This document shows positions 12,731 to 23,370 of a stretch of DNA of 64,000 bases, piece after piece. Numbering within the stretch: the first letter of the stretch is position 1; every line of letters begins with the position of its first letter. The notes beneath the pieces were generated by a model, which saw only the letters and a list, made by a program, of their open reading frames with translations, had not been told where the DNA came from and ran no database searches. Source of the DNA: Scolanthus callimorphus (taxonomy: Eukaryota; Cnidaria; Anthozoa; Actiniaria; Edwardsiidae). A program made the translations under genes and the position numbers. Location of the stretch: contig CM066914.1 in NCBI GenBank assembly GCA_033964015.1, positions 12,143,831 to 12,207,830 of the forward strand, written 5' to 3'.

Positions 12731-15700
12731 ATGAGGACTAGAGGAAGACCTGTTACTGGTCATCCTGAAAGGAAAAAGAGGAGACATTCGGTTGCGGTGT
12801 CAAAGGTAAAGCTCAAATAATTTTGACTAGACTAATGTGTCTGATGACTTCTTTGAATCTCTTCAAACAAGCTTAACTAAAGCAACGACCTTTTATTTCA
12901 GCTGAATAACCGTCAGAAAACCTCACCTAACAATTAGGAATTGTATGACTGTGAACTATGAGATGTTTACATTTTGCCAGGTTGTGTACATCACAACGTT
13001 GGATCAATTTTCCCTTTCATTCTCTGTTCGTTGTGTTTACTTCCGTTTTGATTTTCTGGTATAGTGCTCTGCACCAAGTACTCACGTAGATGTTGTGAAA
13101 GTCTATGATGATTTTAAAGAAAATGTGCCTCCAGATGAAGGGAATCTTCAAAAGAAAAGAAAAACTAACAAGAAACAAAAAGGAAAAGGTAAAACATGCA
13201 CCGCCAACGTACAGTCGCCTGCAAACAGGTTTCCCTGTTAGAAAATTTGCCAGGTGATTACTTTATTTTAGTGTCCCTCTGGATACGCCCCCATCATATT
13301 CACTGAGTAATCAAAATAATGGTTTAACCTGCCTGGCATATTTTGCAGGTCTGTCACTGGACTCAGGCCGTGCAGAACTGCTAAAAAACAACAGAGAACT
13401 GGCAACTGCTCTAGGTACAATATGGTTATATGTAATGTTATAATATATATTGTTTATGCCATGGTTGCATTGTGAGTGGTATGAATAGAATGAACAATAA
13501 ATATCCTAAATCATGACATTTTTTGCTGTCATTCTTTCTATTCTAGAGGAAGCTCAAGTGAAAATTGGTAAGCATAGCATGGCCAATGTGGAGCTCAAAA
13601 GGCAGTTGTACCATGAACGCCAGCTGTATGTGGAGAGAGTCAACAATGAAATCAACAGAAGAATGCAGGTTTGTATTGCATTGCATTGTCTGTTTGTTCA
13701 TTGTTTACTTCACAATGAAACATGAAAAAAAAAGTATTGTGATAAGAATATAGCATATTATACTAAAAGTTTCTAATAGTTTCGCAACAATTCCATGTTT
13801 GACATATATTACAAAAGCAGAGGTTGTTGTTTCATGAGAAATATTAAGTCATGATTGTTATTTTCCCCTCTTTATCCTATAATTTCAAGGCCGTGTCCTT
13901 GTGAAATATTCATATTGATAGTCTGAGCTTTTTACCTCTCATTTTCTGTCAGGACCAGTGGACAAAGGTCTATGAAGTGATACAAAAAGCCACTACAAAA
14001 CTAATGGAAGCAACCAAGCTGTTTGAGGGCATTCATGGCCTCTTTTCTTCTGCATGCACCCCAACAAACACCCCAACCCCACTACACACCCTACATACCT
14101 CATCATTACGCATCACTCCTCCCGAGGATGAGGACATGAGAACTAATGACGTCACTGCATTAGATGTGGTTCCCATGGAAACAACCACTGTCTCTCCTGG
14201 AATTATTGATCTCCATGTGGCACTTGCAGATCAACTTGGCAGTGTCCCAGGTAGATTTTAGCTTGCTAACATTTATCACATGAGCTAATTTTGTACTTGG
14301 CTCACTTCAAGACAGCCAAGTTGGCCATTATTACCTATCAAAAATTTTCCCACCCACCCTCCGCTAAGCGTAGCAATGTTTGTAATCAGGTCACGTAGGC
14401 ACATAGATAAATGGCATCCATGTAAACTATTATCTAATTGAGTTTAAGTACTTCAATAAAACCGGGGGAGCTCTCGGCTGTCTGCGGTTAGTTCTGTCTG
14501 GCGACTTTCCCCAAGCGGGGTTGGTTACTAATTCGTTATGCATTTGCTGCCATTGACCGACCAATACTCCCGTCCGATCCAGTCGCGTGTGTGACCGGGG
14601 AGATGGGTGAGGTCAACTGTAAACATTGTCACATCATGCGCTAGTCATCACGTCAGACTAACTCGCCCTCGGTCGGACTTGCCTCCCCCCTCGTTATCTT
14701 GCTGAAACCGTATGTTGTGGTTACTTCTGTTTGTTTCGCGCGCAGAGCGACATTAATACATATTTTACACAAGTCTTGTCTTTCTGGATATTCGTTATCT
14801 TGCATTGTGAGTTTTTAATCTAAGCCAACACAATGTAATGTTAGTGAAATTCCCAGCAGAGTTGTCACTGTCACTATGTTAGACCATTGTTGCCAGTAAT
14901 CAACATTTTTTTCTGTTCTTCCCCAAGGTCTCACTGATCAGAACATGTCAGAGGAGTACAACTTGATTGGTATTAATATGAACAAGACTGTATCATTTGT
15001 GGATGATGATGAGGTAACCATGGCAACAGAGCTCAGTTTCATGGACACAGATAACCACAATGAGTCACCTAGAACACTTTTGCCAAGAGATGACATGGGC
15101 ACCAGGACTACACTCACCAGTGATGACATGGGCTCTAGGACTAGCCCAAGTTTGAGATGGGCCAAGCTTGATAGTACTATACTCACCACACCTATACTAC
15201 AGGAGTCTTGTCGGGCGCGGAGGAGGACGCCTAATGTTTCATACACCATGCCCAGCCTCCGAAGGTAAGCAAGGTGTTCAACGTTCAGTATATTTTCTTG
15301 TAAGTAACTCCTGTTATTTATATTCAGGGCTCCTTCTGGTAATTCCCGCGGTCGCGTTAGAGCAGATTTCGTCTGACTGTGAAAAGTGCCGCGGTGCGGC
15401 GCGGTACTGTCGCGGTGGCGGTACGGAACCTGGCCTGCTGTAAATGGAATTAAATAGCCGATGAAATCGCGTAGTCGCGATACGGTCACGGTCGCGGCGC
15501 GGAACAACTTTGTCACGGTACTTTTCACAGTCGTACGAAATCTGGTTTATCAACACACGCGAAATTCAGCGAAATCCGTTAAAATTAAACTTATTTCAGC
15601 ATTTTTGGCTATCCACTTGCCGCAAAAACCAGGTCAACTTGCGAATTTAGAAAGGCGACACGTACAGCAGTGTAGTAGTTGCCACTACCAGGTACTAACC

Positions 15701-16827
15701 CTTGAGGAACATTTCTCTCGAAAAAGTGACAAGGTTGTTATTTCCATTAAAAACGTTTCTCAAATCAAGTCTAATTGCGACCATTTGCCCCTAAAATTCT
15801 CGCGAAATTGGCCGTTTTTCCGCGAATTTGAACCTAGAAAAAGCCCTGTATATTTTTTTAATATACATCTTAAAAGATGTATCAAGCATTTTATCTTTCA
15901 ATAAATACTACCTTTTCTCACCGACAGTAAACTTCGAAGAGGTGACCCATTCACTGATTCCACACTCGATCAAGCACTTCCTCAAACACAAAGTGAGTCG
16001 CAACATTTACGAAAGTAGAACATGTCAAACCCATATGATTCAAACCTAATGCTGTGCCTTTATTTTGCAGAGAGAAAAGGGAAACTTTCTACAAGTAGCG
16101 TGAGAAAGGTACGTTATCATGTACAGCCCTGGTATGTACTTCCTTTGTATGGAACCTTCTAAAGATCCCAGGCGGTTCTTGGCTTTAGTCCCCGGGGGGG
16201 GGGGGGGGGGGGGGGGGGGGGTTCTCCCATGTAAGAGTGATAGGGGTGCTCGTCGGGACATCGGAAAATATACCCTAAAAAATACCAGGACACAAAAAAT
16301 CCAACCCCTAAAAAATACCTTATAAAACAAAATGACCGCTAAAAAATACCAACAATAAACCTTTTTTGTTATTGTTTATTGTTTTTCATCTCAAAACAAG
16401 CTTATTTAGAGCTATAAATGAACAAAGAAAGAAAGAAAACGTTTTACTTGGTTTGTGACCCTTGTATTCATTTGAGTACCCTAAAAAATACCATTTATTA
16501 GTGAAAGCAACAATGTTTCTCCGATACCCTCTAAAAAATACCTGAGAGTCGATTTTGACCCCTAAAAAATACGACGAGCACCCCTATCAGGTCGACATAT
16601 GAAGAACCCCCCCCCCCCCCCCCCCCGGGGCTTTAGTCACATTATCTAGCTAGAAAATGCTTTCCTACTGAGTTATAATCGGAACACAAAGCTCGGTTTT
16701 TGTTTTCGTTGATCTCTGTCGTCTGAATTTTTTACAATAATTTTTAATCACAATCCCTCATTTCTAACTTCAGAGGCAGCGTTCTGCACTTTCCAATATA
16801 TCAAACATTATCAGTGAAGAAGACTGA
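12731..16827 (+). CDS. SGO1: Shugoshin-like centromeric cohesion protector, 392 aa
   Basis: Nine exons join in frame: 12731-12805, 13065-13188, 13349-13414, 13547-13668, 13953-14250, 14928-15264, 15928-15992, 16071-16108, 16774-16827. The N-terminus is basic. Residues about 70-130 form a coiled coil (LLKNNRELATALEEAQ and on), like the shugoshin dimerisation and PP2A-B56-binding coil. The middle is Ser/Thr-rich and unstructured. The C-terminus holds the SGO motif SYTMPSLR/SKLRRGDPFTD (about 333-351), split by an intron, and a basic tail. Shugoshins recruit PP2A to keep cohesin from being removed at centromeres. The call rests on the coil at one end and the SGO motif at the other. Whether it is orthologous to vertebrate SGO1 or to the SGO1/SGO2 ancestor cannot be told, so the symbol is provisional. 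The start is the first in-frame ATG, 90 bp after the CDE/CHR-like site. Confidence 0.85.
15360..15547. mobile_element. MITE in shugoshin intron, GC-rich core
   Basis: Left terminus GAGCAGATTTCGTCTGACTG and inverted right terminus AACCAGATTTCGTACGACTG are flanked by TA. The core is packed with GCGGCG and CGGTCGCGG words. It is of the same family as the element at 10708-10876 and lies in the intron 15265-15927. Confidence 0.75.
16191..16630. mobile_element. Poly-G/poly-C-ended inverted-repeat element, copy 1
   Basis: It opens with CCC and 28 G (16194-16221) and closes with a poly-C run ending CCCCGGGG. Inner inverted repeats match (GGGGTGCTCGTCG against CGACGAGCACCCC). Several CCTAAAAAATACC words repeat inside. 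CTTTAGTC occurs directly on both sides (16183-16190, 16631-16638), an 8-bp target duplication. It lies in the last shugoshin intron. Confidence 0.85.
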
Positions 16828-17021
16828 AGGAATTTCCGACTTGGATGGCTCTCTTCTCTGGACGAAATCTATCAAGTGATCTCCTGGGTGGTCTCATGTG
16901 ATCTCCTGGGTTATCGCTCCTTGCTCTCACGAATTAAAACTGTCCCCCGACCCTGGCGTTGTTTAAGCATTTTCAATTGATTTGAATTTCCATGTATACC
17001 AGTGGCGTGGCCAGGATTTTG

Positions 17022-17339
17022 GGGTAGACTGCTTGCAGCCCCTTTTCGGCGAACGTCCGTAAATCGAGCTTTTTCTTTACCCGCGGCGCGCTTCGATTTG
17101 TTTACAGTGTCGAGTTTCCCAGGAGAGGGAGAGACGCGCCACGGGTAGTCCAGTCCCTGAACTCTCCTTCGCGGCAACAACGGAGCCGCGAAGGAGAGTT
17201 CAGGGACTGGACTACGCCACGGGGGGCGTCTCTCCCTCTCCTGAGTACTGGACACTGTAAACAAATCGAAGCGCGCCGTGGGTAAAAAAACCTCGCTTTA
17301 CGGACGTTCGCCGAAGAAGGGGCTGCAAGCAGTCTACCC
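17022..17339. mobile_element. 318-bp foldback element
   Basis: This is an almost complete palindrome. The left arm opens GGGTAGACTGCTTGCAGCC and the right arm closes with its complement. The arms of roughly 145 bp meet near 17175 around a short loop. Internal matches include GAACTCTCCTTCGCGG and GTTTACAGTGTC. There is no coding content. It lies between shugoshin and MSRB. Confidence 0.8.
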
Positions 17340-17640
17340 TTCGTAAGACATTTCCTCCTTTATTTTAAATAGTGTCCCATACATTTATTGGTTGCTAGAA
17401 GGGGGGGGCAGGGGGCTCCGGCGCCCTTGGGTCCTCCCTTTGGCTGCGCCCCCTTATACATCAATCGAATATCTATAAAAAATATATATATATTTAAGAA
17501 ATTCATGAAATATGGAACGTACCTTTTGGGAGCTTTAGTTTCAAAGTTTCAAAACACATTGTTTGAAATGATAAAGATAATTTTCCTTTTAAAAAAGGCG
17601 TCCAGTTGTGTTCATTAGAAAAACGAGTTCATAGAAAATT

Positions 17641-18111
17641 CCCGGGGGGGGGGGGGGGGGGGGGGGGGACTCCCATATTTTTGACCGGGGATGATCGTCG
17701 TATCTTTTAGGGGTTAAAATCACGTTGGTTTGGTCTCTTTTAGGGGTGATCTGATCTTCAATAAATTTTAGGCAGATTGGTATCTTTTAGGGCCGAAACT
17801 GTGTCCAAATTGCTTTTTCTCATGATGGTGCTTCTAAAAAAACGTGTAAGAAAGAGAGATTATTCGATGAGAAGACGATGAATTAGAAACAAACACGGAA
17901 ATGTCTTCATGGGTATTTTTCCCCTGTTACCTGTGTCCTTCGCGCCTACTTGGCACATAAGACCTCTTGTTTTAGGGTATCTTTTAGGGTAATAATGTTT
18001 TTGAGCCACGCTATGGCCCGCCATGTTTGGTATCTTTTAGGGGTGAAACTGAAAATTTCCGACGATCATCCCCGGTCAAAAAATATGGGAGTTTCCCCCC
18101 CCCCCCCGGGG
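17641..18111. mobile_element. Poly-G/poly-C-ended inverted-repeat element, copy 2
   Basis: It begins CCC plus a long G run, then GACTCCCATATTTTTGACCG, and ends with the inverted form and a C run closing CCCGGGG. AGAAAATT flanks both ends (17633-17640, 18112-18119), an 8-bp duplication. TATCTTTTAGGG-type words repeat inside. It is the same family as 16191-16630 and 19087-19378. Confidence 0.88.
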
Positions 18112-18127
18112 AGAAAATTGTCTGCCT

Positions 18128-18382
18128 ATACATGAGACCGGTACGAACTCAGAGCGATCTGAGTTCGTATCGGCTCTCATACATTTCTTACATGCGTTTA
18201 CATGAGGCTGGTCTGAAAAAAATCCTTACCGGCACGAGTTCAGTCCGGTTGCTGACCCGACACGAACGACTTTCGCATCCGTACCGGTCTCGCGTAAACA
18301 AGATCAAAAAGGTGGTGATTACATGAGACCGGTATGAACTCAGATCGCTCTGAGTTCGTACCGGTCTCATGTAATCACCGCC
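18128..18382. repeat. Paired palindromes with ACATGAGACCGGTA ends
   Basis: A near-perfect 72-bp palindrome at 18311-18382 (GGTGGTGATTACATGAGACC ... mirrored) is preceded by a related palindrome at about 18131-18182 sharing CATGAGACCGGTACGAACTC. Together they look like a foldback element or nested pair just upstream of MSRB. No target duplication was identified. Confidence 0.65.
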
Positions 18383-18563
18383 TGGGAACCGCCAGAAGGT
18401 CTACTTCACAGCCTCCAACCAGGGAAGTGTCCCTGCTCCAACGCACGAAAACAGAAGTTTCAAAAACGGACTTTACCGTTATTTTCATAATTTCGTGAAC
18501 ACGCTGTTTGTTGAGCATTATCGAAAAACGTTCTTGCGAATCCGGAGGATTCTAGCCTAGAAT

Positions 18564-18622
18564 TTTCCCGCGAATGATTTCAGTCTATGTTGTGCGATCC
18601 GGGAATTTAATTTCGCGCGAAA
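18564..18622 (+). promoter_or_regulatory. E2F-like sites before MSRB
   Basis: TTTCCCGC lies at 18564-18571 and a perfect 12-bp palindrome TTTCGCGCGAAA at 18611-18622. Both match the E2F consensus TTTSSCGC. They sit 40-100 bp before the MSRB ATG, where the promoter or 5' UTR is expected. Binding is inferred. Confidence 0.4.
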
Positions 18623-18660
18623 CAAGAAGGCCTGGCTACCAAACAGATTACACAACCGAT

Positions 18661-21600
18661 ATGGCGGCCTCTGCTGGAAGAACGATGCTTCGGAGATGCG
18701 CGAGAGTTTTGCTGCAATCGGGAGCGACTCCAGTGTCCCTGTGTGCGAGAAATGCTAGACTCCCTTCTGTTCTCCTTCCTTTCGCTGTTTCCTACCGGAC
18801 ATTTGTCTTGAATACAGGTGAGAAAACTTAAAAGTTTTCAAGTTTATTATACGCGCGTCTTGTTATGGGTGTTATGGTATTTAATAAAAGTTCTCAAGTT
18901 TATTATACGCGCGTCTTGATGTGGGTGTTATGGCATGTAATAAGTTTACAGTCTTTGTTTGATTTTTTTTCTCAGGGTTAATGAAATCGACGTCAGATGC
19001 TGAATGGAAGGCCAAGCTTACACCAGAGCAGTATACAGTGTGCAGAAAGAAGGGGACTGAGCCAGTAAGTGCTTGCGTGTATATTTCCCGGGGGGGGGGG
19101 GGGACTCCCATATTTTTGGGGTGGGGTGCTCATCGGGAACTTTCGATTTTACCCCTAAAAGGTAGCTAAAATGGCGTCGCTTAGTTGATTTTGACCATCT
19201 GAAATTCAGGCTACCAACAAGTGTGATTTGCTAGAACGGACCTCTAACAGGTACCTATCTAGAAAAAATTGCAAGTTTTCGAATTTTACCCCCTAAAAGG
19301 TACCAGAGGCCTGATTTTAAACCCTAAAAGGTACGACGAGCACCCCGGCCCAAAAAATATGGGAGTCCCCCCTCCGGGGTATATTTATGCCAGATGCTGA
19401 CAGATAAACAGACTTTTATACACAGACAGAACACTCAGTACACACGTAATTATATTTACTATATAGACACCAGTGTTTTACTGGGAAATATGCCACTCGT
19501 AAATCTCATACGAAGCTACATCCGGGACCTGAGTGACATATTTTCCATCTCCTCGCTGCACTAGTGAGGATATCAGCAAAACAAAAGTGCTTGAAAATCA
19601 ATTTGGAAGAATTTTTTTGGGTTTTCTATATAATAAACAAAATATTGTTCTTGCCACTCAAAAATAAAACTCATATCTTCACACTACCATGTAATATCCT
19701 CTATTTAAAGTGCCACTAAAGGCAGAAGTCAACTACATTTCATCAAAAAGATCTATTATCCAAGGGAACAGTAGCGCACCGTTAATATTTTATTGATTTT
19801 TGAATACTTTCTATTGGCATTGGTTTTTTTTTCGTTCAACTATGCGCGATGCATCTTGGGGGAGAAGTTCTTCAGAACAATGGTTCCTATGACGCATGAA
19901 GCAGACATAGAAAATACAACAAAGAAGGTCTTTGTTCTTCTTTCATTGTCTTCTGCATGGTCTTTGTTCTACTTTCTATGTCTTCTTCATGCGTCACAGG
20001 AACCATTGTTCACCCCACAGGATGCAGAAACGCATAGTTGAACGAAAAAAAATCGCCAATCGGAAATATTCAAAAATCAATAAAATATTAACGGCGCGCA
20101 GTAAACACATTTTTCTTTCGTTACTGTTCCTTTGGATAATGGATCTTTTTGATGAAATGTAGTTGACTTCTGCCTTTAGTGGCACTTTAAGCATTAGAGC
20201 ACAACTTTCTATTACTTTATCGGCACAATAAAGCACATGTGATTTTGGGAGAGACACGAGAACGTTGTAAAATAATGAGCCGCAGGCGAGTTGTACTCTG
20301 TAAGTTGTGCTCTAATGCTTTTATGATATACCGGTGGAGAACCATTGCTTTATCGGTGTAACAGAGCATAGATTTGACCAATCGGAGTGCGCATTATATC
20401 GTAGCTTTATTAGATAAAAAATAAACATATGCTCCCTTGATAATGCTCACTTTGTTGGACTTTTCAGCCTTGGAGCGGAGAGTTCAATGATTTTAAAGGC
20501 AAGGGAACCTTTCAATGTGTTTGCTGTGGAGCTGACTTGTTCAGGTGATCACATGTTTAGAGGTTTTGAATGAGAAACATCATTACAATCGATTACACTT
20601 CTTGTATGCATTGACTAATAATAGCTATGCAGCTGATAATTATTGTTGTTTATTGGTGTTATAGTTCTTGACCAAGTTTGAATCTGGTAGTGGATGGCCA
20701 TCTTTTTATGCTGCTATGGATGGCAGCACTGGGGACAGTTCGGTGGGTGAACATGTGGACAATAGTTATGGAATGAGAAGGACAGAAGTCGTCTGCAACA
20801 AGGTAACACATCCCCCTTTTTTGGTGACAATAGTTTTAGAACTAGTGACCCTTGTAACGTCAGTGAACTCCCTTATTGGAGAATGTGTTTTTTTCTAGAA
20901 TTGCACCAGACAGTGATTACAGATCATTTTGGGTTAGTACTTTTATTTTTTTAGGGGGCGGGTCTGTGAAAGGTGAGTTGCAATCCCCTATGATCTGCTT
21001 AGAGTTGTGAATAATTCACAATTACTCCTACAGGTTTTATTCAGAATTGGTGTCATCACTTTGCGACTGTTTCCACTACAGGCATGTGTTTAAAATTGCA
21101 AATGTTCAATACAGAAAGGCGGTGGCGAGATTTAGGCTTTCAGCCCATCGATTTCCGGTTGAATCTGGGAGATATCAGGACTTGACCATGACTCGCGAAT
21201 ATGTACACTGTGTAACCGAAATGAGATTGGTGATGAACAACACTATTTTTCCTTCTGTTGTAATGATAAGATTTTACCCATCAGAAGTCAATTTCTACAT
21301 GATGTGAAAGAGATCAATCCAACTTTTAATTTTTTTAGTTGTAACGATCTTTTTCTGTATTGTATCTCAATGAATGACAAATCGATCATTAATCGGACAG
21401 CTAAATTTATCAATGATTTAATGTACCAGTATGATCTACTATGATTTTCGGTACAGTTTTCCATTTCTCTTAATGTTTGTATGATTTATTGTATGTATTC
21501 TCATGTATCGATAACGGTATAAGTAGAATAAACGTCTTCTTCTGTGAATTCGCTCGTGTTATTGTGTATTGATTGTTGTTTATTTTTAGTGTAACAGTCA

Positions 21601-21694
21601 CCTTGGACATGTGTTCCCAGATGGCCCCCCACCCACAGGGCTGAGGTATTGCATCAACAGTGTCTCCCTGAAGTTCACAGCATCAGACTTGTGA
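18661..21694 (+). CDS. MSRB: Mitochondrial methionine-R-sulfoxide reductase B, about 188 aa
   Basis: Exons: 18661-18817, 18976-19064, 20468-20544, 20665-20802, 21590-21694. The enzyme reduces methionine-R-sulfoxide in proteins. The first 50 residues are rich in Arg, Ala and Ser without acids ([18 protein letters not shown]), a likely mitochondrial presequence as in MSRB2/MSRB3. The SelR domain follows: zinc-binding CVCCG and CNKCNSH pairs, the SGSGWPSF signature, [19 protein letters not shown], and catalytic Cys in RYCINSVSL near the end. The resolving position in MSRBs of this type is variable. The exon 20544/20665 junction is one base short: an extra T in TTCTTG would restore the family's usual [17 protein letters not shown]. 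All else is intact, so I treat it as a functional gene with a sequence error. Its second intron carries two mobile elements. Confidence 0.88.
19087..19378. mobile_element. Poly-G/poly-C-ended inverted-repeat element, copy 3
   Basis: It opens CCCGGGG-run, then ACTCCCATATTTTT, and closes with AAAAAATATGGGAGTCCCCC and CCGGG. GTATATTT lies on both sides (19079-19086, 19379-19386), an 8-bp duplication. CCTAAAAGGTA words repeat inside. It inserted 22 bp after the MSRB exon-2 donor. Confidence 0.85.
19709..20186. mobile_element. 478-bp TTAA-flanked palindromic element in MSRB intron 2
   Basis: Arms of roughly 180-230 bp are inverted copies. The ends AGTGCCACTAAAGGCAGAAG and its complement are flanked by TTAA on both sides (19705-19708, 20187-20190). 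TTAA duplication is typical of piggyBac and Kolobok transposases. The centre carries a repeated AAAGAAGG/TTCTTCTTT tract. There is no coding content. Confidence 0.85.
20998..21075 (-). mobile_element. Fragment of the 9484-type MITE
   Basis: The words AATTACTCCTA, CAGAATTGG and ACTTTGCGA match the core of the 9484-9597 element in inverted orientation. The outer ends have decayed. It lies in the last MSRB intron. Confidence 0.55.
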
Positions 21695-21758
21695 CAGAAA
21701 ATATCATTTCCATGTGGGTTCATTTATGTATCATGAACATTCGAACTGAGGGAACAAA

Positions 21759-23370
21759 ACTATGCATCCCAGTTAACCATGGCAACCTTCGTTTTTTCAG
21801 CCCGCCAGCGGCTGCTTAAAATTGATTGCATGATACGTGATGTGTTGTTTATGTACCATGTGAGGGAGAGGACAAAACATGGAGTACTACTCCATGGAGT
21901 ACCCTTTTGGAGTACCTAAAATGGAGTACCCCTAAAAAGTGTCCATGATCATTTCCATGTACGTACCTTTATTAATTTCAAGCGTGAATGCTCATCGATG
22001 TTCAAGTATTAAAGTTCAGCGATTTTTGGCCGCCATCTTGAAATTTAGATGTTGGTACTTCAAGTACGGATCCTGAACTGAAGTGTATCATGTTATGCAC
22101 CAGTCAAAGTAAACTCCGCAACATCACCAGCTATCCGCACCATCACCAGCTATCCGCACCATCACCAGCTATCCGCACCATCACCAGCTATCCGCACCAT
22201 CACCAGCTATCCACACTGTCATCACCTATCCAAACCATCACAAGCTATCCATTTTATCACCAGCTATCCACACCAACAGCTATCCATGCTATCACCAGCT
22301 ATCATCACCTATCCACACTACAGCTATCCAAGCCATAGTCACCTATCAACATGCACTATCATCACTATCATGGATAGGTGACGATTGTGGGGATAGCTTG
22401 TGATGGTGTGAATAGTTGGTGATAGTGTGGATAGGTGATGATGGTATGGATAGGGCGCACTTAATTTGGAAACGGGCGCACTTAATTTGGAGCCTCGCTC
22501 TGTTGTGCGACCCTCACCAAAGTTTTGTTATCATTTGTTTATATTTTTTCGTGCTATTGTTTATTTTTGTAAATTATATTTGTGAATTGGTGAAAGCTAT
22601 TAAATAAATAAAATAAAATAAATAAATAGATGACAGTATGGATGATGGCAGGATAGGTGATGATGGTGTGGATAGGTGATGATAGTATGGATAGCGGATG
22701 ATGGTGTGGATAGGTGATGATAGTGTGGATAGCTGGTGATGGTGTGGAAAGGTGATGATGATAGTGTGGATTGGTGACAATGGTGTGGATGATGGTGTGG
22801 ATAGCCGTTGATGGTGTGGATAGCTGTTGTCTACCACTTAAAAGGTTTTCTATCAACCTGGAGGATTATTTTGATTATTAGGGGCAAATGAGCTGTGTTT
22901 TAATGATGATGTATATGATGATGGTGTGGATAGGTGTGAAGATGTATGTAGATGTTGTACTAACCGATACTAACATGATACACTAACATGATGCATACTT
23001 GAAGTACCAACCGCTAAATTTCAAGATGGCGGCCAAAATCGCTGAACTTTAATGCTTGAACATCGATGAGCATTCACGCTTGAGGTAAACAAAGGTGCGT
23101 ACATGAAAATGATCACGGACACTTTTCAGGGGTACTCCATTTTAGGTACTCCAAAGGGTACTCCATGGAGTACTACTCCATGTTTTGTCCTCTCCCACCA
23201 TGTGATCAATACTTTTTGAGAATCCATTGTTTAATCGTCCTCAAATGAAGTTCACACCAAAAAGCATTCATCACATGGTACATAAAAAGCAATCACACAA
23301 CCAATTTTAATCAGTCACGGGAGGGGGGGGGGGGGACGAAGGTTGCCACGGTTTACTGGGATGCATAGTA
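21759..23370. mobile_element. 1.6-kb inverted-repeat element carrying a two-way minisatellite
   Basis: The ends ACTATGCATCCCAGTTAACC (left) and the inverted ACTATGCATCCCAGTAAACC (right) face each other. Inner arms of about 210 bp (21867-22080 and 22984-23210) are also inverted, including a GTCCTCTC...CTCCATGGAGTAC block and a GGCCGCCATCTTG block. Between the arms are minisatellites in opposite orientations. There is no transposase frame. It starts 65 bp after the MSRB stop, so it may lie in the 3' UTR. Confidence 0.75.
22118..22840. repeat. Oppositely oriented CACCAGCTATCC-type minisatellites
   Basis: Positions 22118-22335 carry about a dozen degenerate copies of CACCATCACCAGCTATCCG. From 22365 to about 22440 and 22625 to 22840 the complement (GATAGGTGATGATGGTGTG) is repeated. 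The two blocks could pair as a long hairpin. A unique stretch (about 22450-22620) separates them. Confidence 0.85.

Noticed and set aside
18661..21694. MSRB as a pseudogene
   Set aside because: Only one base is missing at one exon edge; all motifs, splice sites and the catalytic Cys are intact, and the genome region shows many similar single-base errors.
22118..22840. Possible coding repeats (SYPHHHQLS)
   Set aside because: Minisatellite inside an inverted-repeat element; frames stay open by composition.
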